Source: Pseudomonadota bacterium (GTDB lineage Bacteria; Pseudomonadota; Gammaproteobacteria; Burkholderiales; Rhodocyclaceae). Taken from it: DNA of 64,000 bases. Each line of letters begins with the position of its first letter. Position 1 is the stretch's first letter. The translations under genes and the position numbers were made by a program. Below the pieces are notes generated by a model. It did not search any database. It saw only the letters and a list, made by a program, of their open reading frames with translations, and had not been told where the DNA came from. Shown piece by piece: positions 55,903-64,000 of the stretch. Location of the stretch: NCBI GenBank assembly GCA_008501585.1, contig QQUN01000021.1, positions 62,001 through 126,000 of the forward strand. The letters are read 5' to 3'.

Positions 55903-57180
55903 TCAGTCCGTGGTGTTGGGGCTCAGGCGGCGGATGCTGCCGGCGCTGATGCGGGCGATGTCGTCATGACCAACCTCGACCAGCGTGGGCTCGAACTCGA
56001 CCTTGAGCGGCAGGCGCATGAAGGCGCCGATCGGGCCGTCGGCGGGTGCGCTGTCCTGGCTGTCGGCGAGCAGGGCGAGCAGCGACAGGCGGTAGGCCGC
56101 GTGGCCGAAGCTGCCGCCGGCGACCATGTCGTGCAAGGTGGCGGGTTCGGCCGAGATGGCGTCGAGCCGGCCGGCAAAATGGGTGAGCAGGCGCAGGTCT
56201 TCTTCTTCGGGCGCGAGCGCGGTGGGGGCGTCGTCGGCGGCCGGCAGGGCGGTGTCGTCGGCGTCGCCGCGCAGCAGATCGCACAGGGCGGTTTCGGCGC
56301 GGTCGAGCAGTTCGTGGCCACCCGCCAGCAGCGGAATCTGCGGCGTGTCGGTGATGGCGTCGGCCGCCATGGCCGCCAGCGCGTCGGTCGCTTGCCGCCC
56401 CAGCCAGGCGGCGACGTCGCTGGAGGAGATGCCGGAACTGCCGAGGGTGACGCGCTGGGTCTCGATCTTGTTGAGCGCGCGCTGAAAGGCGGCGTCGACC
56501 CGCGCCAGGCGGGACTGCGCCAGGCCGATCCGCTGCGCGATGCGGGCGACATCGAAGGGGGCGTCCGGATCGACGAGCAAGCTGCGCAGGATGTCGGTGC
56601 CGCGGTCGAGCCACTTGCCGTTGGCCGACAGCCGCCGGCGAGATTCGACGATGCGGAACTCCGAACCGGAGGCGATGGCTTCCTCGAAATGCAGGGTGAG
56701 GTCGTTGAGCTTGGAGAGCAGATGCCCCAGCGCTTCGGCGGTGATGCTGTCGGTGGCTTGCAGGCCGGCGAGCTGGGCGGTGAGGAAGCCCAGCTCGGCG
56801 TCTTCGGATTCGCCAAAACGCAGCAGCATGCCCAGCGCGGCGACGGCGTTGCGGCCGGCGTCGGAGACATGGTAGAGGCCGTCGTCGGCGTAGCTGATCA
56901 GGCCGGATTCGCGCAGGCGCTTGAGCGTGGTTTCGAGCTTGACCGGGTCGAGGTAGGCAAAACGGCGGCGCAGGGCGTCGGGCGACCAGCGGGGTTGCTC
57001 GGCGTCATGGCCGATCTCGCGCAAGACGAGCAGGCGCAGCAACACCTCCGCCTCGCTGCCGCGAAACAGGGAGATGAAGGTGTCGATGACCGGCTGCGCC
57101 GCGGCGAGTGCCGACAGTTCGGGCACATCGTCCACGGCGTAGCCGGGCGCGAGATAGTCGGCGAGGTCCTGATCCGTCAT
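55903..57180 (-). CDS. mksF: Condensin kleisin-like subunit MksF/JetA type
   Basis: 425 residues from the ATG at 57180 (MTDQDLADYLAPGYAVDDV). The N-terminal winged-helix region (LRLLVLREIGHDAEQPRW, LETTLKRLRESGLISYADDG) and the helical middle (LLSKLNDLTLHFEEAIASGS, VESRRRLSANGKWLDRGTDI) fit the MksF/JetA kleisin pattern. It lies 19 bases after prfB, so the mks genes are probably cotranscribed with RF2. Called from gene order plus resemblance; no direct motif exists for the family. Confidence 0.75.
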   Translation of the reverse strand: MTDQDLADYLAPGYAVDDVPELSALAAAQPVIDTFISLFRGSEAEVLLRLLVLREIGHDAEQPRWSPDALRRRFAYLDPVKLETTLKRLRESGLISYADDGLYHVSDAGRNAVAALGMLLRFGESEDAELGFLTAQLAGLQATDSITAEALGHLLSKLNDLTLHFEEAIASGSEFRIVESRRRLSANGKWLDRGTDILRSLLVDPDAPFDVARIAQRIGLAQSRLARVDAAFQRALNKIETQRVTLGSSGISSSDVAAWLGRQATDALAAMAADAITDTPQIPLLAGGHELLDRAETALCDLLRGDADDTALPAADDAPTALAPEEEDLRLLTHFAGRLDAISAEPATLHDMVAGGSFGHAAYRLSLLALLADSQDSAPADGPIGAFMRLPLKVEFEPTLVEVGHDDIARISAGSIRRLSPNTTD

Positions 57181-57199
57181 GCGCGATACGTGCAGCGCC

Positions 57200-58304
57200 T
57201 CAGACCGCTTGCTTGAGGCTGGCCTCGATGAAGTCATCCAGGTCGCCGTCGAGCACGGCCTGGGTGTTGCCGACTTCGTAGTTGGTGCGCAGGTCCTTGA
57301 TGCGCGACTGGTCGAGCACGTAGGAGCGAATCTGGTGGCCCCAGCCGATGTCGCTCTTGGCGTCTTCGAGCGCCTGGGCCTCGCTCTGGCGCTTGCGCAG
57401 CTCCAGCTCGTAGAGCTTGGCCTTGAGCATCTTCCAGGCTTCGTCCTTGTTGCGATGCTGTGAGCGGTCGTTCTGGCACTGCACGACGATGCCGGTCGGG
57501 TAGTGCGTCAGGCGCACCGCCGAGTCGGTCTTGTTGATGTGCTGGCCGCCGGCGCCCGAGGCGCGGTAGGTGTCGGTGCGCACATCGGCCGGGTTGATCT
57601 CGATATCGATGGAGTCATCGATTTCCGGATAGATCTGCACCGAGCAGAAGCTGGTGTGGCGACGGGCGTTGGAGTCGAAGGGCGACTTGCGCACCAGGCG
57701 GTGGATGCCGGTTTCGGTGCGCAGAAAACCATAGGCGTACTCGCCCGAGACCTTGATGGTCGCGCTCTTGATGCCGGCCACTTCGCCCTCGGACTCTTCG
57801 AGCAGTTCGGTCTCAAAACCCTTGCGTTCGCAGTAGCGCAGATACATGCGCTCGAGCATGCCGGCCCAGTCCTGCGCCTCGGTGCCGCCGGCACCGGCCT
57901 GGATGTCGATGAAGCAGGCGTTCTCGTCCATCGGGCCGGAGAACATGCGGCGGAACTCAAGCCCGCCGACGATTTCCTCGAGCGCCTTGGCGTCGGTCTC
58001 GATGGCTTCGAGCGTATCGTCGTCGCCTTCGGCCTCGGCCATCTCGAACAGGTCGAGCAGGTCGGTCGATTGCTGGGCGACATGCTGCAGCGTGAGCACC
58101 ACGCCTTCGAGCAGCTTCTTTTCCTTGCCCAGCGCCTGACCGCGCGCGGCGTCGTTCCAGACGTCGGGGTCTTCGAGGGCGATGTTGACTTCTTCTAGCT
58201 TCGAGGCTTTTTCAGCGTAGTCAAAGATACCTCCGAAGTTCTTCCCCGCGGCGCTTCAGGTCCGCAAGAGCTTCGGCGATGTCGTTGATGCGTTCTGCGT
58301 CCAT
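57200..58304 (-). CDS. prfB: Peptide chain release factor 2, with programmed +1 frameshift
   Basis: Two frames join to a 367-residue protein. Frame 0 starts with ATG at 58304 and makes 27 residues ending RRYL before an in-frame TGA (58221-58223). After a +1 shift at CTT-TGA-C, decoding continues with Asp-Tyr-Ala-Glu and runs 340 codons to 57200. The anticodon-like tripeptide SPF ([15 protein letters not shown]) recognises UGA/UAA, and [16 protein letters not shown] contains the GGQ that triggers peptide release. Readthrough of the TGA by low RF2 gives autogenous control, as in E. coli. Simple gene callers will miss the N-terminal 67 residues. Confidence 0.95.
58220..58234 (-). promoter_or_regulatory. 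prfB programmed frameshift signal
   Basis: On the minus strand GGAGG, TAT, CTT, TGA, C: a Shine-Dalgarno-like element three bases before the slippery CTT codon and a UGA stop followed by C, the context that favours +1 slippage to the RF2 frame. Confidence 0.93.
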
Positions 58305-58339
58305 GGCAGGGGTCTCCGGCTGTTCAATGCAAACCGCGC

Positions 58340-58345
58340 ATTATA
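58340..58345 (-). promoter_or_regulatory. Candidate -10 box of prfB-mks operon
   Basis: Perfect TATAAT preceded by TG on the minus strand, 36 bases before the prfB start; the -35 region is weak. Confidence 0.4.
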
Positions 58346-58371
58346 CAGCGAGCGCCTGCCGGATCGGCAGC

Positions 58372-59430
58372 TTACTGCCCCAGACTGGCATACGCGATGG
58401 GCGTGCCCGAGGGGCTGGTGATGGCGGCCAGCGCGCGGTAGGCCTTGGCTTGCACGACGTCGGGCAGTCGCACGAAATTGGCCCGCTGGGCCAGTTCATC
58501 GCCATGCATGAAGGCATGGGTAAAGAAGCGCAGTGTGGCGATGCCGGTGGCTTCGTCCATGACTTTCGGCAGCAGCACGAAGGTGCCCATGGTGATCGGC
58601 CAGCTCTCTGCGCCGGGCTGGTCGGTCAGCGTCTGGGTGAACTCGCCGGCGCTCTGCCAGGGGCTGGCGCTGAGTGCGGCGCGGAAGCTGTCGATGGTCG
58701 GCGACACGAAGAGGCCGGCCCGGTTCTGCATGCTGGCGCCGCTGAGCTTGTCCTTGAGCGCGTAGGTGTAGTCCACATAGCTGATCGCGCCGGGCGTGGC
58801 CTGCACCGCCTTCACCACGCCGCCGCTGTTGGGCGTGGCGATGGCGCCGTCGAACCACTTGATGCTGTTCGCCGCGCCGTACTGAGTCTTCCACTGCGGG
58901 CTGACTTTGGACAGGTAGTCGGTAAAGTTGTACGTCGTACCCGATCCATCGGCCCGCACCACCACGCGGATGTCGGCGGCGGGCAGTGGCGCACCCGGAT
59001 TGAGCGCCACCAGCGCCGGGTCGTTCCAGCGGGTGATCTTGCCCATGAAGATGCGTGCCAGCGTGTCGGCGTCGAGACGCAGGGTGTGGGCTTTCAGTTC
59101 GGGCAGGTTGTAGAAGGGGACCACGCCACTGACCACGGTGGGCACCACGACAAGGCCGTCCTTGTCGAGCGAGGCCTTGTCCGGGGCGACATCCGAGGCG
59201 CCGAACTGGACATTGCGCGCGCGAATTGCAGCCACCCCTTTGGATGAGCCGACCGACGCGTACTCGACGGGATTGCCGCCGGCCCTGGCGAAGGCATCTG
59301 CCCAGGCGGCGTAGATGTGCTTGGCGGCGGAGGAGCCGGCGCCGCGAATGGTCAGTGGGGTTTGGGCGTGCACGACACCCTGCGCGAGCGCGAACACGAT
59401 GATGAAGAACCGGAGGAGCGATGCGGCCAC
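58372..59430 (-). CDS. pstS: Phosphate ABC transporter substrate-binding protein PstS-like
   Basis: 352 residues with a signal peptide (MAASLLRFFIIVFALAQGVVHA). PstS motifs: IRGAGSSAAKHIYAAW, ASVGSSKGVAAI, QFGASDVAP, IFMGKITRWNDPALVALNPG, VVRADGSGTTYNFTDYLSKV and TPNSGGVVKAVQATPGAISY. It binds phosphate in the periplasm. No pstC, pstA, pstB or phoU is adjacent, so it is a solitary copy. Confidence 0.9.
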   Translation of the reverse strand: MAASLLRFFIIVFALAQGVVHAQTPLTIRGAGSSAAKHIYAAWADAFARAGGNPVEYASVGSSKGVAAIRARNVQFGASDVAPDKASLDKDGLVVVPTVVSGVVPFYNLPELKAHTLRLDADTLARIFMGKITRWNDPALVALNPGAPLPAADIRVVVRADGSGTTYNFTDYLSKVSPQWKTQYGAANSIKWFDGAIATPNSGGVVKAVQATPGAISYVDYTYALKDKLSGASMQNRAGLFVSPTIDSFRAALSASPWQSAGEFTQTLTDQPGAESWPITMGTFVLLPKVMDEATGIATLRFFTHAFMHGDELAQRANFVRLPDVVQAKAYRALAAITSPSGTPIAYASLGQ

Positions 59431-59566
59431 GGGGGTATGTCCAAGGTGATAGTTCAGGCGCGCGCATTCTGCCGGCCGAATGTGTCGACGGTATGAATTC
59501 TGTTAGGGATTTATGAATGACGGCATAAGCCGTTCTGACCACCACCGCGCGAGCGTGCGGCGTGTG

Positions 59567-60649
59567 TTACCTCACCGCGACGCCCTTGACGAGCGCCCAA
59601 ACAGCCGTGCCGGCCGCCAGACCCAGGCGTTCGCGCGACAGGTGGGTGATTCGCGCAAGCAACTGCACGTTGCCAACCTCAAGGCGCACCAGGCAGTGCG
59701 CGGGGTTCGGGTCGTCCGAAATCTCCATCACCTGCGCGCGCAGATGGTTGAGCACACTGCTGTCGGCGGGCGGGTTCAGGGCGATCGCAATGTCGCGGGC
59801 AGCGATGCGAACCCGCACGGCCGACCCCACGGCCCGGTCGACTGCACCCACGGTCAGCTCGCCACCGGTAAAGGCAAGCGTGGTGAGGTGGTGCGCCGGA
59901 TCATGCTGCCGGATGGTGGTGTGCACCACGGCGCCGGCATGCGCGCCATGGGCCAGCGGCAGGTCGCAGCGCGTGAGAATGGTATTGGTCGGGCCGTCGG
60001 CGATGATGCGCCCGCCCGACATCAGCAGCAGATGGTCGGCGAGGCGGGCCACTTCCTCGATCGAATGGCTGACATAGACGACCGGAATGCCGAGGCGCGC
60101 CGGCAGCTGTTCCAGTGTATCGAGGATCGCATCCCGGCCGTCGGCATCAACGGCCGACAGCGGTTCATCCATCAGCAGCAGGCGCGGCTGCGCCAGCAGG
60201 GCGCGGGCGATGGCGACGCGCTGGCGCTCTCCGCCGGACAGGTGTGCCGGCCGCCGCGCGAGCAAGTGCGCGATGCCGAGCCAGCCGACGGCGTCGTCGA
60301 AACGGATGACCTGGGCGGCGCGCGCGCGTGCCAAACCGTAGGCAAGGTTGTCGCGAACGTTCAGGTGGGCGAAGAGGCTTGCCTCCTGAAAGACGAAGGC
60401 CAGCGGACGTTGGTGTGTCGGCAGGCGCAGGCCGCTGGCATCATCCTGCCAGCAGGTGCCACCGAGGCGGATCTGCCCGCGGCCGGCCGGTTCCAGTCCG
60501 GCGAGCATTCGCAGGAGGGTCGTTTTTCCGGAACCCGAGGCGCCAAACAGCGCGGTCACCCCCACGCCGGGGACGGTCGCGGCGGCGCGGATCGCGAGTT
60601 GGGGCAGATCGAGTGCGAGATCGAAACCGAGCGTGGTGTCGGGTGTCAT
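59567..60649 (-). CDS. modC: Molybdate ABC transporter ATP-binding protein ModC
   Basis: 360 residues. Walker A GASGSGKT (36-43), signature LSGGERQR (137-144), Walker B LLLMDEP (157-163), switch His in YVSHSIEEV. The C-terminal MOP/TOBE domain ([20 protein letters not shown] to the end) is characteristic of ModC and binds oxyanion. The start overlaps modB as ATGA. It drives molybdate uptake. Confidence 0.94.
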   Translation of the reverse strand: MTPDTTLGFDLALDLPQLAIRAAATVPGVGVTALFGASGSGKTTLLRMLAGLEPAGRGQIRLGGTCWQDDASGLRLPTHQRPLAFVFQEASLFAHLNVRDNLAYGLARARAAQVIRFDDAVGWLGIAHLLARRPAHLSGGERQRVAIARALLAQPRLLLMDEPLSAVDADGRDAILDTLEQLPARLGIPVVYVSHSIEEVARLADHLLLMSGGRIIADGPTNTILTRCDLPLAHGAHAGAVVHTTIRQHDPAHHLTTLAFTGGELTVGAVDRAVGSAVRVRIAARDIAIALNPPADSSVLNHLRAQVMEISDDPNPAHCLVRLEVGNVQLLARITHLSRERLGLAAGTAVWALVKGVAVR

Positions 60650-61338
60650 GCCTGAGCCCGGCGGTCGTTGAGCAGGTGCAGGGCGAGCAGCACGACGAAG
60701 GAGAAGAGCAGCATGCCGCCCGCCAGCCAGTGCGCCTGCGTGTACTCGAGCGCTTCGACATGGTCGTAGATCTGAATGGCCACCACCCGGGTTTCCTGCG
60801 GGATGTTGCCGCCAATCATCAGCACCACGCCGAATTCGCCGACGGTATGGGCGAAGCCGAGCACGGTGGCGGTCAGGAAGCCGGGCCTCGCCAGCGGCAG
60901 GATTACCGAAAAAAAGGCATCAAGCGGCCGGGCGCCGAGGGTTGCCGCCACTTCGCGCGGCCGCGGGCCGATGGCAATGAACGCGTCTCGAATCGGCTGG
61001 ACGACAAACGGCAGCGAGTAGATGAGCGAGCCAAGCACCAGCCCGGCAAAGGTAAAGGGGAGGGCGTGCAGGCCGGCCGCTGCGGTGAAGCGGCCGATCG
61101 GGCCGTCGGGACCCATGGCGACCAGCAGGTAGAAACCCAGTACGGTCGGCGGCAGGATCAGGGGGAGCGCCACCAGCGCGTTGATTACACCGCGCCAGCG
61201 TGCACGCGAGTGGGCCAGCCACCACGCCAGCGGCGTGCCCAGCAAAAGCAGCAGCACGGTGGTGGTGCCTGCCAGCTTGAGTGTCAGCCAGATGGCGTCG
61301 ACGTCGGCCGGGCTGAGCAGGCTGGTCGCGGGCGTCAT
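60646..61338 (-). CDS. modB: Molybdate ABC transporter permease ModB
   Basis: 230 residues from the ATG at 61338 overlapping modA. Five to six hydrophobic segments; [20 protein letters not shown] and the EAA loop ([20 protein letters not shown]) identify ModB. Normal length. Confidence 0.94.
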   Translation of the reverse strand: MTPATSLLSPADVDAIWLTLKLAGTTTVLLLLLGTPLAWWLAHSRARWRGVINALVALPLILPPTVLGFYLLVAMGPDGPIGRFTAAAGLHALPFTFAGLVLGSLIYSLPFVVQPIRDAFIAIGPRPREVAATLGARPLDAFFSVILPLARPGFLTATVLGFAHTVGEFGVVLMIGGNIPQETRVVAIQIYDHVEALEYTQAHWLAGGMLLFSFVVLLALHLLNDRRAQA

Positions 61339-62087
61339 TCGACGTCGTATCCGTGTTGACGAATGATCTGGCGCGCCGCATCGCTTTTCAGAAAGGTCAT
61401 GAAGGCGACGGCCGCCGGGTTGTCGGCGCCGTGCCTGAGCAGCACCGCGCTTTGCCGGATGGGCGGGTGCATGTCGGGGGGCACGAGCCAGGCCGACCCA
61501 CGAACGACCGCACCGTTCTCGCTCACCTGGGACCAGGCGACGAAACCAAAGGCGGCGTTGCCGGTGGCGACAAACTGAAAGGTCTGGGCGATGTTTTCGC
61601 CGTGCACCAGGCGCGGCCCGAGCGCGTCGGTCAGGCCGAGGTGTGCGATCGCCGCGGCGGCAGCGGCACCGTACGGGGCAATTTTCGGGTTGGCAATGGC
61701 GACGCGGCCGGCGATGTCGGCGCGCAGGGTGTCCGGCGTGAGGGTGCGACCCGGTGTGGCGTGCCACAGGGCGAGCCGGCCGACCGAATAGACAAAGCGG
61801 CTGCCGGGGACGATTCGTCCTTCCGTCTCGAGCAGGGCGGGGCGTGCTTCGTCGGCGGAGAGAAAGACGTCGAACGGTGCGCCGCGCTGGATCTGGGCGT
61901 AGAACTTGCCGGTCGAGCCGGTCGAGATGCGCAGCTGGTGGCCGGTGGCGGCGGTAAAGACCGGCGCCATCACTTCAACCGGCCTGGCGAAATTGGCGGC
62001 GACGGCAACGGTGAGCTCGCCGGCAAAGGCAGCAGGCATTGTCGCGAGCAGCGCGACGGCGATCAGGGAGCGGCAGCGTCGTAGCAT
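61335..62087 (-). CDS. modA: Molybdate-binding periplasmic protein ModA
   Basis: 250 residues from the ATG at 62087, with a signal peptide ([22 protein letters not shown]). The mature start [17 protein letters not shown], then the [20 protein letters not shown] and [16 protein letters not shown] blocks, match ModA. The binding site Ser/Tyr region includes [17 protein letters not shown]. First gene of modABC, 14 bases downstream of a ModE-like operator. Confidence 0.94.
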   Translation of the reverse strand: MLRRCRSLIAVALLATMPAAFAGELTVAVAANFARPVEVMAPVFTAATGHQLRISTGSTGKFYAQIQRGAPFDVFLSADEARPALLETEGRIVPGSRFVYSVGRLALWHATPGRTLTPDTLRADIAGRVAIANPKIAPYGAAAAAAIAHLGLTDALGPRLVHGENIAQTFQFVATGNAAFGFVAWSQVSENGAVVRGSAWLVPPDMHPPIRQSAVLLRHGADNPAAVAFMTFLKSDAARQIIRQHGYDVE

Positions 62088-62101
62088 GGCGGGGTTCGTG
62101 C

Positions 62102-62125
62102 CGTTATAGTTTGCCAACTATAACG
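62102..62125. promoter_or_regulatory. ModE-like operator upstream of modABC
   Basis: CGTTATAGTT, 4-base centre TGCC, AACTATAACG: a perfect 10-bp inverted repeat just before modA. It resembles the CGnTATAT/ATATAnCG half-sites of ModE-molybdate and overlaps the likely promoter, predicting repression when molybdate is plentiful. No modE gene is in the window. Confidence 0.65.
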
Positions 62126-62206
62126 CAAATCCGTCAGGCGTCAGTGCGATCCAGATCAACTTGCGGGTAAGGGAGACGACGGGTGCCGGTGCGGGGGGCG
62201 GGACGC

Positions 62207-62653
62207 TCAGACCTTGTTGCGCATCAGCCGGCCCTTTTCGCGCTCCCACTCGCGGGCCTTTTCGGTCTCGCGCTTGTCATGCTGCTTCTTGCCCTTGGCC
62301 AGGCCGATCAGGGCCTTGATCCGGCCCTTTGAATAATGCAGGTCCAGTGGCACCAGTGCGTAGCCGGCACGCTCGACCTGGCCGATCAGGCGGTCGATCT
62401 GGTTGGCATGGAGCAGCAGTTTGCGGGTGCGCACCGGGTCGGCATGGATGTGGGTCGAGGCCGAGGTGAGCGGGGTGATGTGCATGCCGAGGATGAAGAT
62501 CTCTCCATCGCGGATCAGCACATAGCTTTCCTTGATGTTGGCACGCCCGGCCCGGATCGCCTTGACCTCCCAGCCTTCGAGGACGAGACCGGCCTCGATC
62601 TTCTCCTCGATGAAGTAGTCGTGAAAGGCTTTGCGATTGTCGATGATGCTCAT
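62207..62653 (-). CDS. smpB: SsrA-binding protein SmpB
   Basis: 148 residues from the ATG at 62653; a GTG at 62671 is a weaker option. Conserved parts: [60 protein letters not shown] and the basic tail ([20 protein letters not shown]) that enters the decoding centre. It delivers tmRNA to stalled ribosomes; tagged products go to ClpXP, also present here. The tmRNA gene itself was not found in this window. Confidence 0.95.
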   Translation of the reverse strand: MSIIDNRKAFHDYFIEEKIEAGLVLEGWEVKAIRAGRANIKESYVLIRDGEIFILGMHITPLTSASTHIHADPVRTRKLLLHANQIDRLIGQVERAGYALVPLDLHYSKGRIKALIGLAKGKKQHDKRETEKAREWEREKGRLMRNKV

Positions 62654-62733
62654 GACACCCCGGTCGGCCACTGCGGCCCGCTTGCGGTAAAATCGGGCAT
62701 TCTAGCAGTTCCCCGCTATTGCGCTTCCGACAC

Positions 62734-63171
62734 ATGGCCGCCGTCAAAAAAGTTGTTCTGATCGAATTTACCCCTGCCCAGATGTTCACGCTGGTCGACC
62801 AGGTCGAGGATTATCCGAAGTTTCTGCCCTGGTGCGGCGGTACCGAGCTGATCGAACGCACCGACACGCTGACGGCGGCGACGCTGCATATCAACTACCA
62901 CGGCATCAAGGCGCATTTTTCGACTGAAAACAGCAAGCTGCCGCCGCGGGAGATGCATATCCGCCTCAAGGAAGGGCCGTTCGAGCACCTGGACGGCGGA
63001 TGGATCTTCACCCCGCTGGGCGAGACGGCCTGCAAGGTGGAGTTCAGTCTCAATTACCAGTTTGCCAGTCGCCTGCTCGAAAAAGTGCTCGGGCCGGTGT
63101 TCAACCATATTGCCAATACCTTTGTCGACGCCTTCGTCAAGCGCGCCGGCCAGGTCTACCGGAGTGCCTGA
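62734..63171 (+). CDS. ratA: RatA/COQ10-type START-fold protein
   Basis: 145 residues from the ATG at 62734. [29 protein letters not shown] is the family N-terminus, and [31 protein letters not shown] the C-terminal helix over the START cavity. Members include RatA (reported to inhibit ribosome subunit joining) and ubiquinone-binding COQ10. Divergent from smpB and followed 4 bases later by rnfH/ratB, the typical arrangement. Confidence 0.92.
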   Translation: MAAVKKVVLIEFTPAQMFTLVDQVEDYPKFLPWCGGTELIERTDTLTAATLHINYHGIKAHFSTENSKLPPREMHIRLKEGPFEHLDGGWIFTPLGETACKVEFSLNYQFASRLLEKVLGPVFNHIANTFVDAFVKRAGQVYRSA

Positions 63172-63175
63172 GAGC

Positions 63176-63514
63176 ATGGCAGAACAGATTTCCGTCGAAG
63201 TGGTGTATGCCCTGCGCGAGCGGCAGGATGTGGTACCGGTCAAGGTGCCGGAGGGGGCGACGGCGCAGGATGCGATCGAAGCATCGGGCTTGCTGGCCAA
63301 GCACCCGGAGATTGACCTGTCGGGGATCAACAAGGTCGGCATCTACGCCAAGCTGGCGCCATTGTCGACGGTGTTGCGCGAGCGTGATCGCGTGGAGATC
63401 TACCGGCCGCTGATCGCCGACCCGAAAGAGGTTCGCCGCAAGCGCGCCAAGGAGGGCAAGGTGATGAAGAAGGGCGGTGGCGATGATGCCGGCGGGGGCG
63501 AAGAGGGGCAGTAA
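63176..63514 (+). CDS. rnfH: RnfH/RatB family ubiquitin-like protein (UPF0125)
   Basis: 112 residues from the ATG at 63176. It has the beta-grasp sequence [20 protein letters not shown] and [26 protein letters not shown], followed by the conserved [17 protein letters not shown] and a Gly-rich tail. Function is not established; in E. coli the gene is ratB, next to ratA. Confidence 0.92.
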   Translation: MAEQISVEVVYALRERQDVVPVKVPEGATAQDAIEASGLLAKHPEIDLSGINKVGIYAKLAPLSTVLRERDRVEIYRPLIADPKEVRRKRAKEGKVMKKGGGDDAGGGEEGQ

Positions 63515-63619
63515 GCCCGCATGCCGTCGTGGGGCGTTTGTCTCGTCCCGCCGTTCATGTGGCATCTCGCTGACTTGAACCGCTGACAACGGCCCGGCAG
63601 GACGGGCACCCAACTTGAA

Positions 63620-63648
63620 AAGGCCCCGCCATGATGCGGGGCCTTCGT
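63620..63648. terminator. Bidirectional terminator between rnfH and the DUF4124-like gene
   Basis: AAGGCCCCGC, loop CATGAT, GCGGGGCCTT: a 10-bp stem between two convergent genes, with T-rich flanks on the minus strand. Confidence 0.8.
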
Positions 63649-63667
63649 CATTGAAAGATGGCGCGTC

Positions 63668-64000
63668 TCAGTTGCACGCCTGATTCATGATGTCGCGGGT
63701 GCGGGCGATTTCTTCGGCGCGGCCGGCATCATCGAGCACTTCGCGTTCGCCGGCGCTGTTCATGCGCTGAACCCGGCCGCCGCTTTCAAGCAGCTTGAGC
63801 TGACTGGTGGCCTGTTCGCAGGCTTCCTTCTTGCGTCGTGCCTGCTCGGCTTCTTCATTGGCCTTGGCCGTCGCGTCGGCGGCCTCGGCCTTGCGCTTGG
63901 CGAAATCGGCGTTCTTTTCAGCCCAGGTGGTGGGGGCGTCCGAGGTACTCTGCGCCGCGCCGCCGGCCGGTTGCGCGCTCGATTTGGGGGCCGTGGTCCG
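63668..64000 (-). CDS. DUF4124-like protein, C-terminal part
   Basis: 111 codons enter from the right edge and end at TGA (63668-63670). The visible part is an Ala/Pro/Ser-rich linker, then WAEKNADFAKRKAEAADATA and a coiled-coil-like stretch, then EACEQATSQLKLLESGGRVQ RMNSAGEREVLDD, ending IARTRDIMNQACN. The two Cys and the RVxRxNxxGERExLDD motif fit the C-terminus of betaproteobacterial DUF4124 proteins. The N-terminal domain and signal peptide lie outside the window. Confidence 0.7.
   Translation of the reverse strand, partial: RTTAPKSSAQPAGGAAQSTSDAPTTWAEKNADFAKRKAEAADATAKANEEAEQARRKKEACEQATSQLKLLESGGRVQRMNSAGEREVLDDAGRAEEIARTRDIMNQACN

Noticed and set aside
51968-57180. A full Wadjet (JetABCD) anti-plasmid system
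   Set aside because: No JetD/TOPRIM-type gene is found on either side; flanks are a GGDEF gene and prfB. I therefore call it an MksBEF-like condensin.

Overview
The window looks like the chromosome of a GC-rich betaproteobacterium, most plausibly Rhodocyclales (Azoarcus/Thauera/Denitromonas-like). This rests on gene content and order (hpnCDE, tig-clpPX-lon-hupB-ppiD, fabI, gltX, smpB/ratA/rnfH) and protein similarity recalled from memory; no search was run. Coding density is very high, many genes overlap by ATGA or TGATG, and I saw no insertion sequence, prophage or CRISPR array.

Layout. 1-5 kb: the tail of an ABC ATPase, two small exported or membrane proteins coupled to a squalene operon (hpnC-hpnD-hpnE, minus strand), tRNA-Leu(UAG) and an HDOD protein. 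5-10 kb: the stress module prkA-yeaH-spoVR. 10-19 kb: a protein quality-control array tig-clpP-clpX-lon-hupB-tRNA-Val-tRNA-Asp-ppiD, with a heat-shock-type promoter before lon and a strong sigma70 promoter before hupB. 19-25.5 kb: fabI, then divergently a peptide-type ABC importer (binding protein and two permeases, no ATPase) and a membrane serine protease with a zinc ribbon.

25.8-43.5 kb: a type VI secretion (T6SS) locus in two divergent operons. The minus arm is tssJ-tssK-tssL, vgrG, a putative toxin and a putative immunity gene. The plus arm is a TPR lipoprotein, tssB-tssC-hcp-tssE-tssF-tssG-clpV and a Tae4-amidase-like protein that appears to have lost its catalytic Cys and His. TssM, TssA and PAAR are absent from the window.

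43.7-51 kb: tRNA-Val(CAC), gltX, a conserved unknown, a glycine-zipper protein, mnmC, a conserved unknown, lysS and a diguanylate cyclase. 52-58.3 kb: prfB (RF2, with a programmed +1 frameshift) followed by an MksFEB/Wadjet-like condensin operon that carries a small exported protein gene between mksE and mksB and has no JetD/MksG nuclease. 58.4-64 kb: a lone pstS, molybdate transport modABC with a ModE-like operator, smpB, divergent ratA-rnfH, and the end of a DUF4124-like gene.

The most unusual items are the apparent pseudo-amidase in the T6SS locus, the vgrG-linked toxin/immunity pair, the condensin operon with an embedded secreted protein, and the ATPase-less importer whose binding protein has a C-terminal membrane anchor.
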